Shown here: piece by piece, positions 46,601 to 55,098 of the stretch
How the letters are laid out: each line of letters opens with the position of its first letter
Position numbering within the stretch: the stretch's first letter is position 1
Virus record (IMG/VR): IMGVR_UViG_3300044612_003613
Location: 1-56,912 of that record
Direction: 5' to 3' (one strand)
DNA length: 56,912 nt
Source: a virus
Notes under the pieces: generated by a model
Database searches by the model: none
What the model saw: only the letters and a program-made list of their open reading frames with translations
What the model was told of the DNA's origin: nothing
Translations under genes and position numbers: made by a program

Positions 46601-47038
46601 ATGTCCAAATCGAATGCCTTTGAAAACGCCTGGTTGCGGCAAGTGTTCCTAAATGAACCCATCGCCAATATCGGTGACGCGACCGGATTGCGGGGGTCAG
46701 TAACGGCGGGGCAGCTGTTCTTTTCATTGCACACGGCAGATCCCGGTGAGGTAGGCACGCAGGCCACCAATGAGGTGTCCTACACCGGCTATGCCCGCGT
46801 CGGCTGTGCGCGATCCAGCGCCGGGTTCACGGTGACGGACAACTCGGTGTCACCTGCAGCACATGTCGATTTTCCAAACTGTACGGTGGGCACTGGGAAT
46901 GCCACGCATTTTGCGATTGGGGTTGCATCTTCAGGCGCGGCCTTGGTGCTCTACAAAGGAACGCTCACCCCGCCCATTGCCATAGCTCCTGGCGTTACTC
47001 CTCGCATACTTTCGACCAGCACAGTTACTGAGGAATGA
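46601..47038 (+). CDS. Tail-fibre-associated protein (Gp80-like family)
   Basis: 145 residues. The pattern 'SNAFENAWLRQVF', 'GQLFFSLHTADPGE', 'YTGYARVGCARSSAGFTVTD', 'VDFPNCTVGTGNATHFAIGV' and 'SGAALVLYKGTLTP' is that of a widespread small phage protein found near fibre genes, beta-rich and probably a virion component. It is the first gene of the rightward 46.6-51.1 kb cassette, opposite to the other tail genes. Confidence 0.7.
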   Translation: MSKSNAFENAWLRQVFLNEPIANIGDATGLRGSVTAGQLFFSLHTADPGEVGTQATNEVSYTGYARVGCARSSAGFTVTDNSVSPAAHVDFPNCTVGTGNATHFAIGVASSGAALVLYKGTLTPPIAIAPGVTPRILSTSTVTEE

Positions 47039-47101
47039 TGATTATTTCTATCTCGCAGCACATGCCTAGCCGAGTGCGAAATGTGCCTATCGGGGTGAGA
47101 A

Positions 47102-47776
47102 ATGGCGACGTTGAGTGAACGCCTGCAACAATCAGACATGACCGGGCTGGATGCTGCGCAGGTTGTGGCCGCGTTAAACGCCCCGGACCCGTCCCTGCCC
47201 GCTGTTCGTGTGCCCTTCTCGTGTCCAGAGATTGCGGTACCGGCGGCGCTATCCGGCGAGCTTGCCACACTGAGGATCGTGGCGGCACGAGGGGAGATAC
47301 CGGAGGATATGGCGCCAGGCGGCACGGCAATCAAATTATCGACTCAAGCGATTGCCGTCATATTGACCATGCTTGACGCTGTAGATCGAAACCAGAAGGT
47401 TTCCCCAGAGATGGATGATGGCCAAATTGCAGCGATGTTTGATAACGTCGAAGCGATGGGATTGCTTTCACCAGCAACGAAAACGGCAATCCTTTCCCAG
47501 ACCTTCCGATCTCCGTCCTGGGCCGAGGCACACGGGGTGAAGGTAACACTGGAATCCGTCGGCTTGGCGCGGGCCGTTTTGCAATCCGTCACATTGCTGG
47601 GATGGGTCTACGCTGGTCCCGGACCGGGTGGTGGCGTGATGGAGCAAGCACGGATTCGGCTGCCAGACGGGACGGAATCTGCCCCGATATTTAAGCTGCC
47701 GATCGCCGAAAATGAAATGTTGCGTACCGCCGCACTAAATCAATGGCTAAGCAACAATGCAGACATTCTTTATTGA
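47102..47776 (+). CDS. Hypothetical tail-region protein
   Basis: 224 residues. The first half is helical with Ala/Pro repeats (LDAAQVVAALNAPDPSLPAV); the central part 'AVILTMLDAVDRNQKVSPEM' and the last part 'GPGGGVMEQARIRLPDGTES' are more structured. Similar proteins are often encoded between small fibre genes in siphophages of Proteobacteria. It overlaps the next gene by 20 bases. The exact role is unknown. Confidence 0.5.
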   Translation: MATLSERLQQSDMTGLDAAQVVAALNAPDPSLPAVRVPFSCPEIAVPAALSGELATLRIVAARGEIPEDMAPGGTAIKLSTQAIAVILTMLDAVDRNQKVSPEMDDGQIAAMFDNVEAMGLLSPATKTAILSQTFRSPSWAEAHGVKVTLESVGLARAVLQSVTLLGWVYAGPGPGGGVMEQARIRLPDGTESAPIFKLPIAENEMLRTAALNQWLSNNADILY

Positions 47777-49742
47777 TCCGGTCGGCGGGAACGACGCCCT
47801 CGACGGCCTGTCGTTTGCCAACCGCTGGAAGACCATCAACGGCGGGCCAACGGCGGCGCGGGTGGCACCGGGCGATGAAATCCGTTTCATCGAAAGCCCC
47901 GCCCCGACCCTGATCGGCAACTGCACCTGGCCCACCGGGGGTAGCGCGCGGTCAATCACGGTTCCGGCAGGCACCGTCAAGCTGATCGACGCGCTTGCGG
48001 TGAACACGGGCTGGGTCGCGGCGGCGAACGTGACACTCAATGCAACGTCCGGCACAAGGCTGATCGGCGCGGGTGCGGTCAATTTTGCGGTTGGTGCGGC
48101 CTTCACGATCGGCAAGCTGGCGCATAAGCCGCTGACGATGGACCTGAGCGCGTTTCGGCAGGTCAACGTGTGGTTCCGCACATCGGTTGCCTTCGCGGCG
48201 GGGACTGTGTTTCTGGACCTGTGTTCGGATGCGACCGGCGACGTGCCGATTGTCTCGGTTCCGTTCACGGACTCCGGCGGCGGGGCCGCATGGTTTGCGG
48301 GCCTGATCGCCCATACCGGCAGCATCGGCACGATCAATTCCATTGCCCTGCGCGCCACGGCAGACCCCGGCACTCCGACCATCACCATCAACAACCTTTG
48401 GGCATCCAAGGCCCCCGGCAGTGCCGATGAAATCACGCTGGCAACGATGGTCAGCAAGACCGCCTACACCACGGCCCCGCCGCTGCGCGGCACCGGCACC
48501 GGCGATGAGCCGCTGCTGGGGGTCATGGGTGTCACGTCGGACACAACCGTTGTCCTGAACCGCACCGGCATCCAAGACAACAGTGTTGAGAACAGTGGCC
48601 GGGGGCTTGACGTTGCGGCGGGGACGGTGGCCACCTATGCCCACCAGTGTTTCCCGTTTACCGAACCCCGCATCTGGTCGCCCAACGAGGCCGGGACCGC
48701 CGCAGATCAAACCGTCTGGACGGGCGGCTGGTCGGCAGCAGACATGGCGACGCGGACGGGCATGACGCGGTACATGCTGTCAACCCGCGCCTATTCGGCG
48801 GGGGGGTTTGGGTTCCACACGTTCCGGAACTTCATGATGAACACGTCGCTCGCCGGGAACACTTTACCCGGCAGTGACGGGTGCCGCGTGGAAAACAGCC
48901 TCCTTACCTCCTGCGGCTTTGCAGCCAACGGCTTCGCCCAAAGTGGACTGAGTGCTGCCGATGTCTGCTATTCGGCGGGCGGTGGCCCTTCGCTCGGCGG
49001 ATTGAACCAGCCGAACGGCATCGTTATGGAAAACATCTACGCATACCTGACCGTGTTGAGTTATAACGGGGGCCGCAATTTTGGGCGGGGCCTCACCATC
49101 CGGAACGGCGGTGGGTACGGCCTTAACTTCAACGGCAACCCCGGAAACGAGTACATCTGTGCGGATGATGTGGTGACGCTGAACAACCAGTCGGGCGGAA
49201 TATTCGCTGCGCAAGGGGTCAATGCGCTCCTTCGCAACGCGGACCTGAGAGAGGCGAGCGACATCTTCTTCGTCTCCAACGGCAATGACGGGCTGCTGTC
49301 GGTCGAAAGTCTGGGCAAGATCTCGGGCAATGACACGCTGCGGCACCCGTATGGCCGGATGACCCGGCAGACCGCAGTGGTGGACACGCAAGCGTCATCC
49401 TGGCGCGTCCAAGTCACAAGCAGCAACGCCGTGGCCCGTGGCCCGCTGCGCCTGCCTCTGGGGAAGTTCGAGGTCACGTGCGGGGTGACGACAACGATTG
49501 CCATGCGGATGCGGCGCGACAATACCGGGTTGTCGCTGGGCTTGGGCTACATGCCCACCGAGGGATTACCTGGGATCACGACCGAACGGCGGGCGTTGAT
49601 GGCGGCGGCGGCGAACACATGGGAGACAGTGAGCCTTTCGCTGTCCCCCACGGGCAGCGGGACGCAGATCGTCAGCCTTGACATAGTCGCCTGGGGCGGC
49701 ACCACCTACAACGGATACCTCGAAGCCATCACGGTGACCTGA
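47757..49742 (+). CDS. Tail fibre/spike with right-handed beta-helix
   Basis: 661 residues. The opening 'FFIDPVGGNDALDGLSFANR' followed by 'WKTINGG' is the start pattern of DUF1565-type beta-helix proteins. It continues with many short strands, Asn/Gly turns and a central run with 'LNFNGNPGNEYICADD'. The C-terminal about 130 residues look like a beta-sandwich receptor-binding tip. Such proteins bind or cut surface polysaccharide. Codon style and GC richness differ from the 51-53 kb tail genes, suggesting transfer. It overlaps the next gene by ATGA-type coupling. Confidence 0.7.
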   Translation: MQTFFIDPVGGNDALDGLSFANRWKTINGGPTAARVAPGDEIRFIESPAPTLIGNCTWPTGGSARSITVPAGTVKLIDALAVNTGWVAAANVTLNATSGTRLIGAGAVNFAVGAAFTIGKLAHKPLTMDLSAFRQVNVWFRTSVAFAAGTVFLDLCSDATGDVPIVSVPFTDSGGGAAWFAGLIAHTGSIGTINSIALRATADPGTPTITINNLWASKAPGSADEITLATMVSKTAYTTAPPLRGTGTGDEPLLGVMGVTSDTTVVLNRTGIQDNSVENSGRGLDVAAGTVATYAHQCFPFTEPRIWSPNEAGTAADQTVWTGGWSAADMATRTGMTRYMLSTRAYSAGGFGFHTFRNFMMNTSLAGNTLPGSDGCRVENSLLTSCGFAANGFAQSGLSAADVCYSAGGGPSLGGLNQPNGIVMENIYAYLTVLSYNGGRNFGRGLTIRNGGGYGLNFNGNPGNEYICADDVVTLNNQSGGIFAAQGVNALLRNADLREASDIFFVSNGNDGLLSVESLGKISGNDTLRHPYGRMTRQTAVVDTQASSWRVQVTSSNAVARGPLRLPLGKFEVTCGVTTTIAMRMRRDNTGLSLGLGYMPTEGLPGITTERRALMAAAANTWETVSLSLSPTGSGTQIVSLDIVAWGGTTYNGYLEAITVT

Positions 49743-50761
49743 TGACGCTGGCAGCCCAGAAAGGCTACGGCGGGCGGGTTTTTGTTTCAACCCTGACCGG
49801 CACGCTGACAGCCCAGAAGGGGTTTGGCGGAAGGGTTGCGATCTGGTCGCCTGTGGTTTCGGGCGGTGGCGGGATCATCAGTGCTGCTGGTTCTTCAGCG
49901 GGCACTGCCACCGCTCTGGCACAGAGCGAGTCTTTCGCATCTGCGACCGGATCGTCAGCAGGTAGTGCCACAGCATCCGGGCAAGGCCAGGCCATCGCCG
50001 CCTCCACTGGATCGGCCGCGGGTTTTGCAGAGACAAGTGGTATTGGCGGATCGGTGGCATCCGCTCCAGGGTTGTCGGCAGGTGTCGCAACAACATCCGG
50101 GCAAGGCCAGGCCATTGCCGCTGCAACTGGATCGGCGTCCAGCACGGCAACGGTGCTCGGCGATGGCTCGGTTGCAGGCTCGGTGGCAGCCGGAGCTGGG
50201 GCTTCAAACGGCGCTGCAACCGTGTCCGGCCAGGGCCAGTCCAGCGCTGCCGCCACTGGGTCTTCGGCAAGTGTGGCAACTGCAAGTGGGCAGGGCGCGG
50301 CCATAGCCGCCGCCGCTGGATCGGCGGCAGGCGCGGCCACGGCGGCGGGCCAAAGCCCGTCGGGCGGTGGAATTGTTGCGGGTGCAGGATCGGTCGCCGG
50401 TTTGGCCACGGCGCAGGCCCAGGGCGCGCTGATTCTGGCTTTTGCCGGAGCGTCCTCTGGCGCGGCCACAGCATCGGGGCAGGGCGCGGCCATCGCCGCC
50501 GCCGCTGGATCGGCGGCAGGCGCGGCCACGGTGCAGGCCCAGGTGGCGCTGATTCTGTCCGTTGCCGGCGTTGCCTTTGGAGCGGCCACAGCATCGGGGC
50601 ATGGCGCGTCGACCGCCAGTGCTGCGGGCACAGCGATGGGGGTGGCCACGGTGATTGGGTACGGGCCATCCATGATTTCCACCCGCTTTGCCTTTCCTGG
50701 CGATCGAGCAAATGGCGGTAAACTAGCTATATCACGCCGTGGCGGGCGCATTGTAATCTGA
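49742..50761 (+). CDS. Ala/Gly/Ser repeat protein (fibre-like)
   Basis: 339 residues. After about 40 residues the protein consists of roughly 10-11 degenerate repeats of 24-28 residues (pattern A-T-A-S-G-Q-G-x-A-I-A-A-A-x-G-S-A-A-G). At least two units are nearly identical at DNA level (around 50291-50341 and 50478-50529). The C-terminus (PSMISTRFAFPGDRANGGKL) is non-repetitive. The structure is probably a long, thin, low-complexity shaft. Repeats make it prone to length change, a common feature of adhesins and fibres. Confidence 0.6.
   Translation: MTLAAQKGYGGRVFVSTLTGTLTAQKGFGGRVAIWSPVVSGGGGIISAAGSSAGTATALAQSESFASATGSSAGSATASGQGQAIAASTGSAAGFAETSGIGGSVASAPGLSAGVATTSGQGQAIAAATGSASSTATVLGDGSVAGSVAAGAGASNGAATVSGQGQSSAAATGSSASVATASGQGAAIAAAAGSAAGAATAAGQSPSGGGIVAGAGSVAGLATAQAQGALILAFAGASSGAATASGQGAAIAAAAGSAAGAATVQAQVALILSVAGVAFGAATASGHGASTASAAGTAMGVATVIGYGPSMISTRFAFPGDRANGGKLAISRRGGRIVI
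50291..50529 (+). repeat. Near-identical long units within the Ala/Gly repeat gene
   Basis: A stretch starting GGGCGCGGCCAT and ending GGCGCGGCCAC occurs at about 50292-50341 and again at about 50479-50529, with very few differences. This implies a recent internal duplication. Confidence 0.6.
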
Positions 50762-50768
50762 GGTTCCG

Positions 50769-51089
50769 ATGGATACGTTTTACATAAAGGAGGGCAACAC
50801 ATCGCCCGCCATTCGATATGAGCTATACCCGCCAACGGTGGATCTGACGGGGGCAACAGTGCTGTTTCAAATGCGCGAGCTACTCTCGCGTGGTGGGGCT
50901 ACGTTGATTAATGATTCTGCCGTGGTCGTGATCGAAAAGGATACGCCAACGGTGGAATATTCATGGCAAACAGGGAACTTAAGTGGCATTTATGAAGCCG
51001 AATTTGATGTGACCTATGCCGATGGCAGAACTGAAACCTTCCCAAACGATGAGTTTATTCTAATCAAAGTATCGAAAAAGATCCAATGA
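50769..51089 (+). CDS. BppU N-terminal-like baseplate/fibre protein
   Basis: 106 residues. 'TFYIKEGNTSPAIRYELYPP', 'VDLTGATVLFQMRE', 'PTVEYSWQTGNLSGIYEAEF' and 'DVTYADGRTETFPND' match the small beta-sandwich domain seen at the N-terminus of BppU and related baseplate proteins. It may anchor a fibre at the tail tip. It is the last gene of the reversed cassette; the next genes are on the other strand. Confidence 0.65.
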   Translation: MDTFYIKEGNTSPAIRYELYPPTVDLTGATVLFQMRELLSRGGATLINDSAVVVIEKDTPTVEYSWQTGNLSGIYEAEFDVTYADGRTETFPNDEFILIKVSKKIQ

Positions 51090-51094
51090 ATATC

Positions 51095-51292
51095 TTATTC
51101 CCCTTTAAACGCAATTCCTTGAAAGGCGTTTGCGACCAGACTCCAACCAGCTACGGCATCTGACTGAAAGGATCTGCAAGCCAGTCCCCCCTGACTTTGT
51201 GTGCAACGTAACCAGCCCACAGAGGCGTGGGTTGCGCCAATCGCCAGGAATAACCCCACAAATGCTAAACACACGATCTGATAACGTTTCAT
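51095..51292 (-). CDS. Small secreted/membrane protein, possible spanin-like lysis protein
   Basis: 65 residues (MKRYQIVCLAFVGLFLAIGA...). It has a clear signal-peptide-like N-terminus (about 1-22, with basic start and hydrophobic core), then a short soluble part with Cys at 30 and 39. It overlaps the holin-like gene by 4 bases (51289-51292). The position next to a holin-like gene and small size suggest a lysis accessory, although the lipobox is not perfect. Confidence 0.45.
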   Translation of the reverse strand: MKRYQIVCLAFVGLFLAIGATHASVGWLRCTQSQGGLACRSFQSDAVAGWSLVANAFQGIAFKGE

Positions 51293-51504
51293 CTAACCTT
51301 ATCCTCTACATGTCGAAATCGTTCGTCTAGACTCGCCAATTCTTTATCATGGCGGTTCAATATTTCAAGAATTTTTCCTTCAAAGGCCCCTAAGCCTCTG
51401 GAGATGCTCCACAAAGCCTCAATTGCTGATTTCACCCCTGCCCCAAGCATTCCTACGCCCGTAAGTCCTACGGCAACCAGGGCAATTGTTTCGCCGACGC
51501 CCAT
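51289..51504 (-). CDS. Holin-like small membrane protein with coiled-coil tail
   Basis: 71 residues. One transmembrane segment (about 5-28; TIALVAVGLTGVGMLGAGVK) is followed by a helix and a charged coiled coil (ILEILNRHDKELASLDERFR). This topology fits a class of small phage holins or anchored lysis regulators. It is translated before the spanin-like gene, and a TTAACCTGAGC motif lies 16 bases upstream. The endolysin is encoded elsewhere (34655). Confidence 0.5.
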   Translation of the reverse strand: MGVGETIALVAVGLTGVGMLGAGVKSAIEALWSISRGLGAFEGKILEILNRHDKELASLDERFRHVEDKVR

Positions 51505-51520
51505 TGCATGACTTGTGTTT

Positions 51521-51531
51521 GCTCAGGTTAA
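51521..51531 (-). promoter_or_regulatory. TTAACCTGAGC motif (copy 2)
   Basis: One base differs from the copies at 20724 and 52278 (G for T). It lies 16 bases before the start of the holin-like gene on the minus strand. Confidence 0.35.
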
Positions 51532-51547
51532 GCAAATCTGGGAATCA

Positions 51548-52261
51548 TCACGACCAGTCAGCTGCCCGGGTTTGGATTGGGGCAATTCGCATGAAGGACC
51601 CGGCACCGGTGGTGTACGCGCCACCCGGGGCCGCCGAGAGCAGGTACTGGGGGGTAAAAGTGCCGGGAGTGCTGATGGCGACAGTCCCTCGGATCAAGCC
51701 GTGGTGGCTGGCGCTGGCGCTGCTGAGGGATCCGGAAATCACCGCAGGGGTGGCAGTCTGCAGCCAGGTCGTGAAGGCCGGGCTAAGAGCCGCAGGCGGG
51801 AAGGTACCGCCATCTTGTGATCGATAAACCAGCTGGTACGCAATGCTGCTCAGCAGGGCCGTGCCACCAAAGCCGATTGCCACAGTGTGTGCCGTGGTGC
51901 CTGCCGTCTTCAGCAGGCTGAACAGGATCTCAAATTCGTAGGTGCCAACGGCCAACGTGACACCTGCTCCCAGTAGATTCTGGGCAGTGTTGGTATTGGC
52001 CCCAGCAAGCGCTGTATTCAGGCGATACCAAAATGGGTATCCATTGCTATTGAGTATTCCTTTGACTAACCATTCTGTGTCGGTGCTGTTTCGTTGCATC
52101 ATTAGGCCTGATCCCATATCAGGCCAAGTCATGAATGGATAAGTAATAGCAGGTGGTAAACTGCCAGAGTTTTGCGTTACTAGCGCCTCCAACGCCAATT
52201 GAACATCCTCCCGAAGGGCCAAAGCGGAGGAGTTGCTAATTTCGAAATCGTGTTGGGCCAT
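51548..52261 (-). CDS. Cyanophage-type tail fibre/adhesin-like protein
   Basis: 237 residues. The opening 'DFEISNSSALALREDVQLAL' and 'PAITYPFMTWPDMGSGLMMQ' are typical of a family of virion proteins in cyanophages that start M-A-Q-H-D-F. A beta-rich body with a Gly/Ala-rich end follows. Likely part of the distal tail. It is the last long gene of the leftward J cluster. Confidence 0.6.
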   Translation of the reverse strand: MAQHDFEISNSSALALREDVQLALEALVTQNSGSLPPAITYPFMTWPDMGSGLMMQRNSTDTEWLVKGILNSNGYPFWYRLNTALAGANTNTAQNLLGAGVTLAVGTYEFEILFSLLKTAGTTAHTVAIGFGGTALLSSIAYQLVYRSQDGGTFPPAALSPAFTTWLQTATPAVISGSLSSASASHHGLIRGTVAISTPGTFTPQYLLSAAPGGAYTTGAGSFMRIAPIQTRAADWS

Positions 52262-52277
52262 GTCAATGCTGAAACTT

Positions 52278-52288
52278 GATCAGGTTAA
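52278..52288 (-). promoter_or_regulatory. TTAACCTGATC motif (copy 3)
   Basis: Identical to the copy upstream of the portal gene. It lies 17 bases before the start at 52261 on the minus strand. Confidence 0.35.
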
Positions 52289-52328
52289 GTGATTTGGCAA
52301 GTGGTATGCAATAGCCTCTCTTTGTTAT

Positions 52329-52607
52329 TCAGCTTATTCCTACTGGCCAAATCCAGCCAGTCGATGACAGCACAACTTGCAATGCTGCTACCACCACCGG
52401 GTCAAATCCAGGGGAAACACTGGCGATTCCTCCCGGAGTCCCGATGGCAGGAGTGGTCGGATTGACGCCACCGATCGAAACGGTAAAGCCCGCCGGGGAC
52501 ACTGTTGACGGTGGGCCAAGCCCCTGGAGGGCGACAATGGTTCCGCCGACGCCGCCACTACTGGTCCATGGTCCACCTGAGATACTTTGAGCCGTGGTGA
52601 GTGTCAT
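52329..52607 (-). CDS. Small Gly/Pro-rich tail protein
   Basis: 92 residues. The ATG overlaps the preceding stop (TAATG). The sequence is low in charge with Gly, Ser, Pro and Val (SISGGPWTSSGGVGGTIVAL, then 'AIGTPGGIASVSPGF'), likely a beta-rich or extended virion peptide. No known family. Coupling to the fibre-like gene upstream suggests joint function at the tail tip. Confidence 0.5.
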   Translation of the reverse strand: MTLTTAQSISGGPWTSSGGVGGTIVALQGLGPPSTVSPAGFTVSIGGVNPTTPAIGTPGGIASVSPGFDPVVVAALQVVLSSTGWIWPVGIS

Positions 52608-53590
52608 TAGACCGTGCGAAACAGAAACGCTGGATTTGAGGTTATTCCGTTAACAACTCCGCTGTTGGAGAACGCACCTATCTTGTATTCTTCCGTGCCA
52701 TCACTAACGTTCGCATTATCCTGAATAGCCAAAAGATCACTAATTTTAATCGACCCAATACCAAAGTCGGCAGGCATGTCTGCCGCGTGTACGCTTGTGA
52801 GGCGAATGCTGTGGTAGACGGGATTGAAGTTTTGCCCCGCGCTTGGATTGGCCGCCGTCGTCCAACCGGGAAGCACAAATCCTTCATCGGGAAAGCCCAA
52901 AAAGGCGGTGGAGCTACCAAAGTTTACGGGGATGCAAAAATTGAGAACCGGCGCAGCGGTGGCAGGGCTAGCAGAGCTAATGCCTGCATTAAGACTCGAC
53001 CCAAGAAAAAGTTCGCGTCGATTTCTGTGCAAAGACAGTATTCTTACTCTTCTATTTGTCGCATCTACGCTATAAATTCCGCTATGATAACCTAGCTCAA
53101 GATTGTAAAACGACTTAAACGTAGTGCCGGCCGGGTCTATTGTAAACGTCCTATAAGTGGTGCCTGTCCTAAACAGGAAAAAGCTTCTGCCGCCAGAGGT
53201 GTAACGTGTAACCGTAAAGTTAATTGTACTTTGTATAGCGAAAAGTTGATGAGCAAAATTTAGGGCAGTTGTATCAGTGTCGCCCCAGTCTACGTACTGC
53301 GTACCCGCGACTCCAGGGCCGCTAGGGATGTTCGTTGAGGTATTCCAGCCCGTACTGGTTCGGACGTGAATTGCCGTGGAACTAACAGTAAACCAATAAT
53401 ACGTTTTGCCGTATGCCTTGGCCGGGTCATAGATGATCTCCAGCACCCGATGCTCTCTGCCGCCGGACGCAAAGGCGGCAAACCAAGTCGTCATCAACCC
53501 GGCATCGGTGAATGCGCTTTGAAGGCGAGAGCAAACATCAGCAACCGCCCAGGGTGCAGTCGCTGCGTAAGTCTGCTCAACAACGGCCAT
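52607..53590 (-). CDS. Tail fibre-like structural protein
   Basis: 327 residues, beta-rich with many aromatic residues. It has an N-terminal helix (APWAVADVCSRLQSAFTDAG), then strands such as 'TYYWFTVSSTAIHVRTSTGW' and 'YTSGGRSFFLFRTGTTYRTF'. The C-terminal 'YKIGAFSNSGVVNGITSNPA' is strand-loop. It follows the J-like gene cluster and likely belongs to the tail tip or fibre. The family is not firmly identified. Base composition is more AT-rich than in the reversed cassette. Confidence 0.55.
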   Translation of the reverse strand: MAVVEQTYAATAPWAVADVCSRLQSAFTDAGLMTTWFAAFASGGREHRVLEIIYDPAKAYGKTYYWFTVSSTAIHVRTSTGWNTSTNIPSGPGVAGTQYVDWGDTDTTALNFAHQLFAIQSTINFTVTRYTSGGRSFFLFRTGTTYRTFTIDPAGTTFKSFYNLELGYHSGIYSVDATNRRVRILSLHRNRRELFLGSSLNAGISSASPATAAPVLNFCIPVNFGSSTAFLGFPDEGFVLPGWTTAANPSAGQNFNPVYHSIRLTSVHAADMPADFGIGSIKISDLLAIQDNANVSDGTEEYKIGAFSNSGVVNGITSNPAFLFRTV

Positions 53591-53595
53591 GGCAA

Positions 53596-55098
53596 TTAAC
53601 TTTCCAACGGAACACTTGTTGTTACTATAGTGACTGGGGCCGTCCCCACGCTTTGTTTGATCAGTCTTATATGCACAAAGCCAGCGGAGTCCCCCAGCAG
53701 CGAAGGGATCCCACTTGGGATAAGCGTTTCCAAGGCAAAAGTAGTTACACCTTCTCCATAGGGCTTTTTGTCTTGTAGATTAATCATTGTCTGAATGTTG
53801 CCGCCTGGAGATGTTCGTGGATCCGATGCTCTCTGTTCGCTAGATCTGTAGAATCTAATCCACGATGGCTCAGAGATCTGAACAGCCTTAAGCATCGAAA
53901 GCTTGCCCAGTTCCATTGCAAAATCTGCAGCTTCGTTCTGAGCCAGCGCCGCTGTTGTGTACGTGGTTTGTGCTGCATTGCTGTTAAGGCTTGCGGCTAC
54001 AGCAACTTGAACAGCAAGTGAAGTAACCACAACGTCTTGGTTTATATCAGCAACCGAGAGCAACGCTCGAAACCGAACCGATCGAGCTCGGACAATGCTG
54101 CGCGTCAAAGGCTTCCAGCCTGACCAACTGCCTGCCAGGCCGGAATTTAGGGCATCGTTTGAATCTTGATATTCCAACTGGACAATGCCGCTTTCTGCAG
54201 TTGCATTGTCAATGCTCAAAATTTCATCAACTGGGCCCAGGAATGAATCCCAAGACGTGGCAACCAATCTGGAGCGAGATCGGATTATGCGGCTCAGCTG
54301 CAAATCTTTCACAGCGCCAGCATCAAAATCATTTGCAAAGTAATAAGTTGCCCTTTTGCTGTCAAACCCGTAGTCGTCAATCGGGCCTGGCAACCCATCA
54401 AAGTTGCCATCTTGCGCCAAATCATCCCATGTATTTGTGTCTATCCTTGGTGCGCCATACTCATCAATTGGCCCTGGCAACGCATCAAAATCACCATCCA
54501 ACGCCAGGTCGTCCCAGTATTCATCGTTTAATCGAAGGGCCTGAATCGAGGCATCGAAGGCACAATTTCTTTTGACACCAGTGAATCCTGTTGCTGCTTC
54601 ATCAATGGTGGCAATTACCTCTACCGCAGATTCCGGGACATGGAATACAACTGGGGTCGTTAATGAAACAGCACCGCTGCCATTTTGGTGGCGAAATAGG
54701 TAGGTCCCCGTCAACGCCGGCAGCAGCATCTGACCTTCGGCGTTGGGAGTCTCCCCTCTGACCAGAGGGTTGCTGGTTGACCAAGTGGCGCCTGATATGT
54801 CCGGCGAATGCCGAATTGCCACGCTCAGCGAATCGTTGTCGACCTGGGCCCAGCTGGCCTGCACCACCCATTTGCCTAGCGCCACCACGGCCGCATCCAT
54901 CACCCGCTCGACGCTGCCATCAATGCCGATGACGCCGGTAGCCGATCGATCTACCTCTTGGGTGGGGGGCACAAAGGGATCGGAGCGGTTGCCAAAGGCA
55001 TCGATCGCCACCACCTGGATCTCGTATCTCCCATCGGCCACCCCTGGGAGCACGATCGATGGCGTGGAGGTTGTGTAGGTCTGCCAGTTGCTGCTCAT
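53596..55098 (-). CDS. C-terminal part of the J-like tail-tip protein (second reading frame)
   Basis: 500 residues from ATG 55098 in an ATGA overlap with the J-like gene. It begins in the middle of a fibronectin-type domain (VADGRYEIQVVAIDAFGNRS, the later strands), whose earlier strands lie at the end of the upstream gene. The remainder is beta-rich with further domains (TYLFRHQNGSGAVSLTTPVV; repeated 'ALPGPIDEYG' and 'GLPGPIDDYG' segments). It is either translated separately or fused to J by a -1 frameshift. In lambda-type phages the equivalent is one protein. Confidence 0.65.
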   Translation of the reverse strand: MSSNWQTYTTSTPSIVLPGVADGRYEIQVVAIDAFGNRSDPFVPPTQEVDRSATGVIGIDGSVERVMDAAVVALGKWVVQASWAQVDNDSLSVAIRHSPDISGATWSTSNPLVRGETPNAEGQMLLPALTGTYLFRHQNGSGAVSLTTPVVFHVPESAVEVIATIDEAATGFTGVKRNCAFDASIQALRLNDEYWDDLALDGDFDALPGPIDEYGAPRIDTNTWDDLAQDGNFDGLPGPIDDYGFDSKRATYYFANDFDAGAVKDLQLSRIIRSRSRLVATSWDSFLGPVDEILSIDNATAESGIVQLEYQDSNDALNSGLAGSWSGWKPLTRSIVRARSVRFRALLSVADINQDVVVTSLAVQVAVAASLNSNAAQTTYTTAALAQNEAADFAMELGKLSMLKAVQISEPSWIRFYRSSEQRASDPRTSPGGNIQTMINLQDKKPYGEGVTTFALETLIPSGIPSLLGDSAGFVHIRLIKQSVGTAPVTIVTTSVPLES

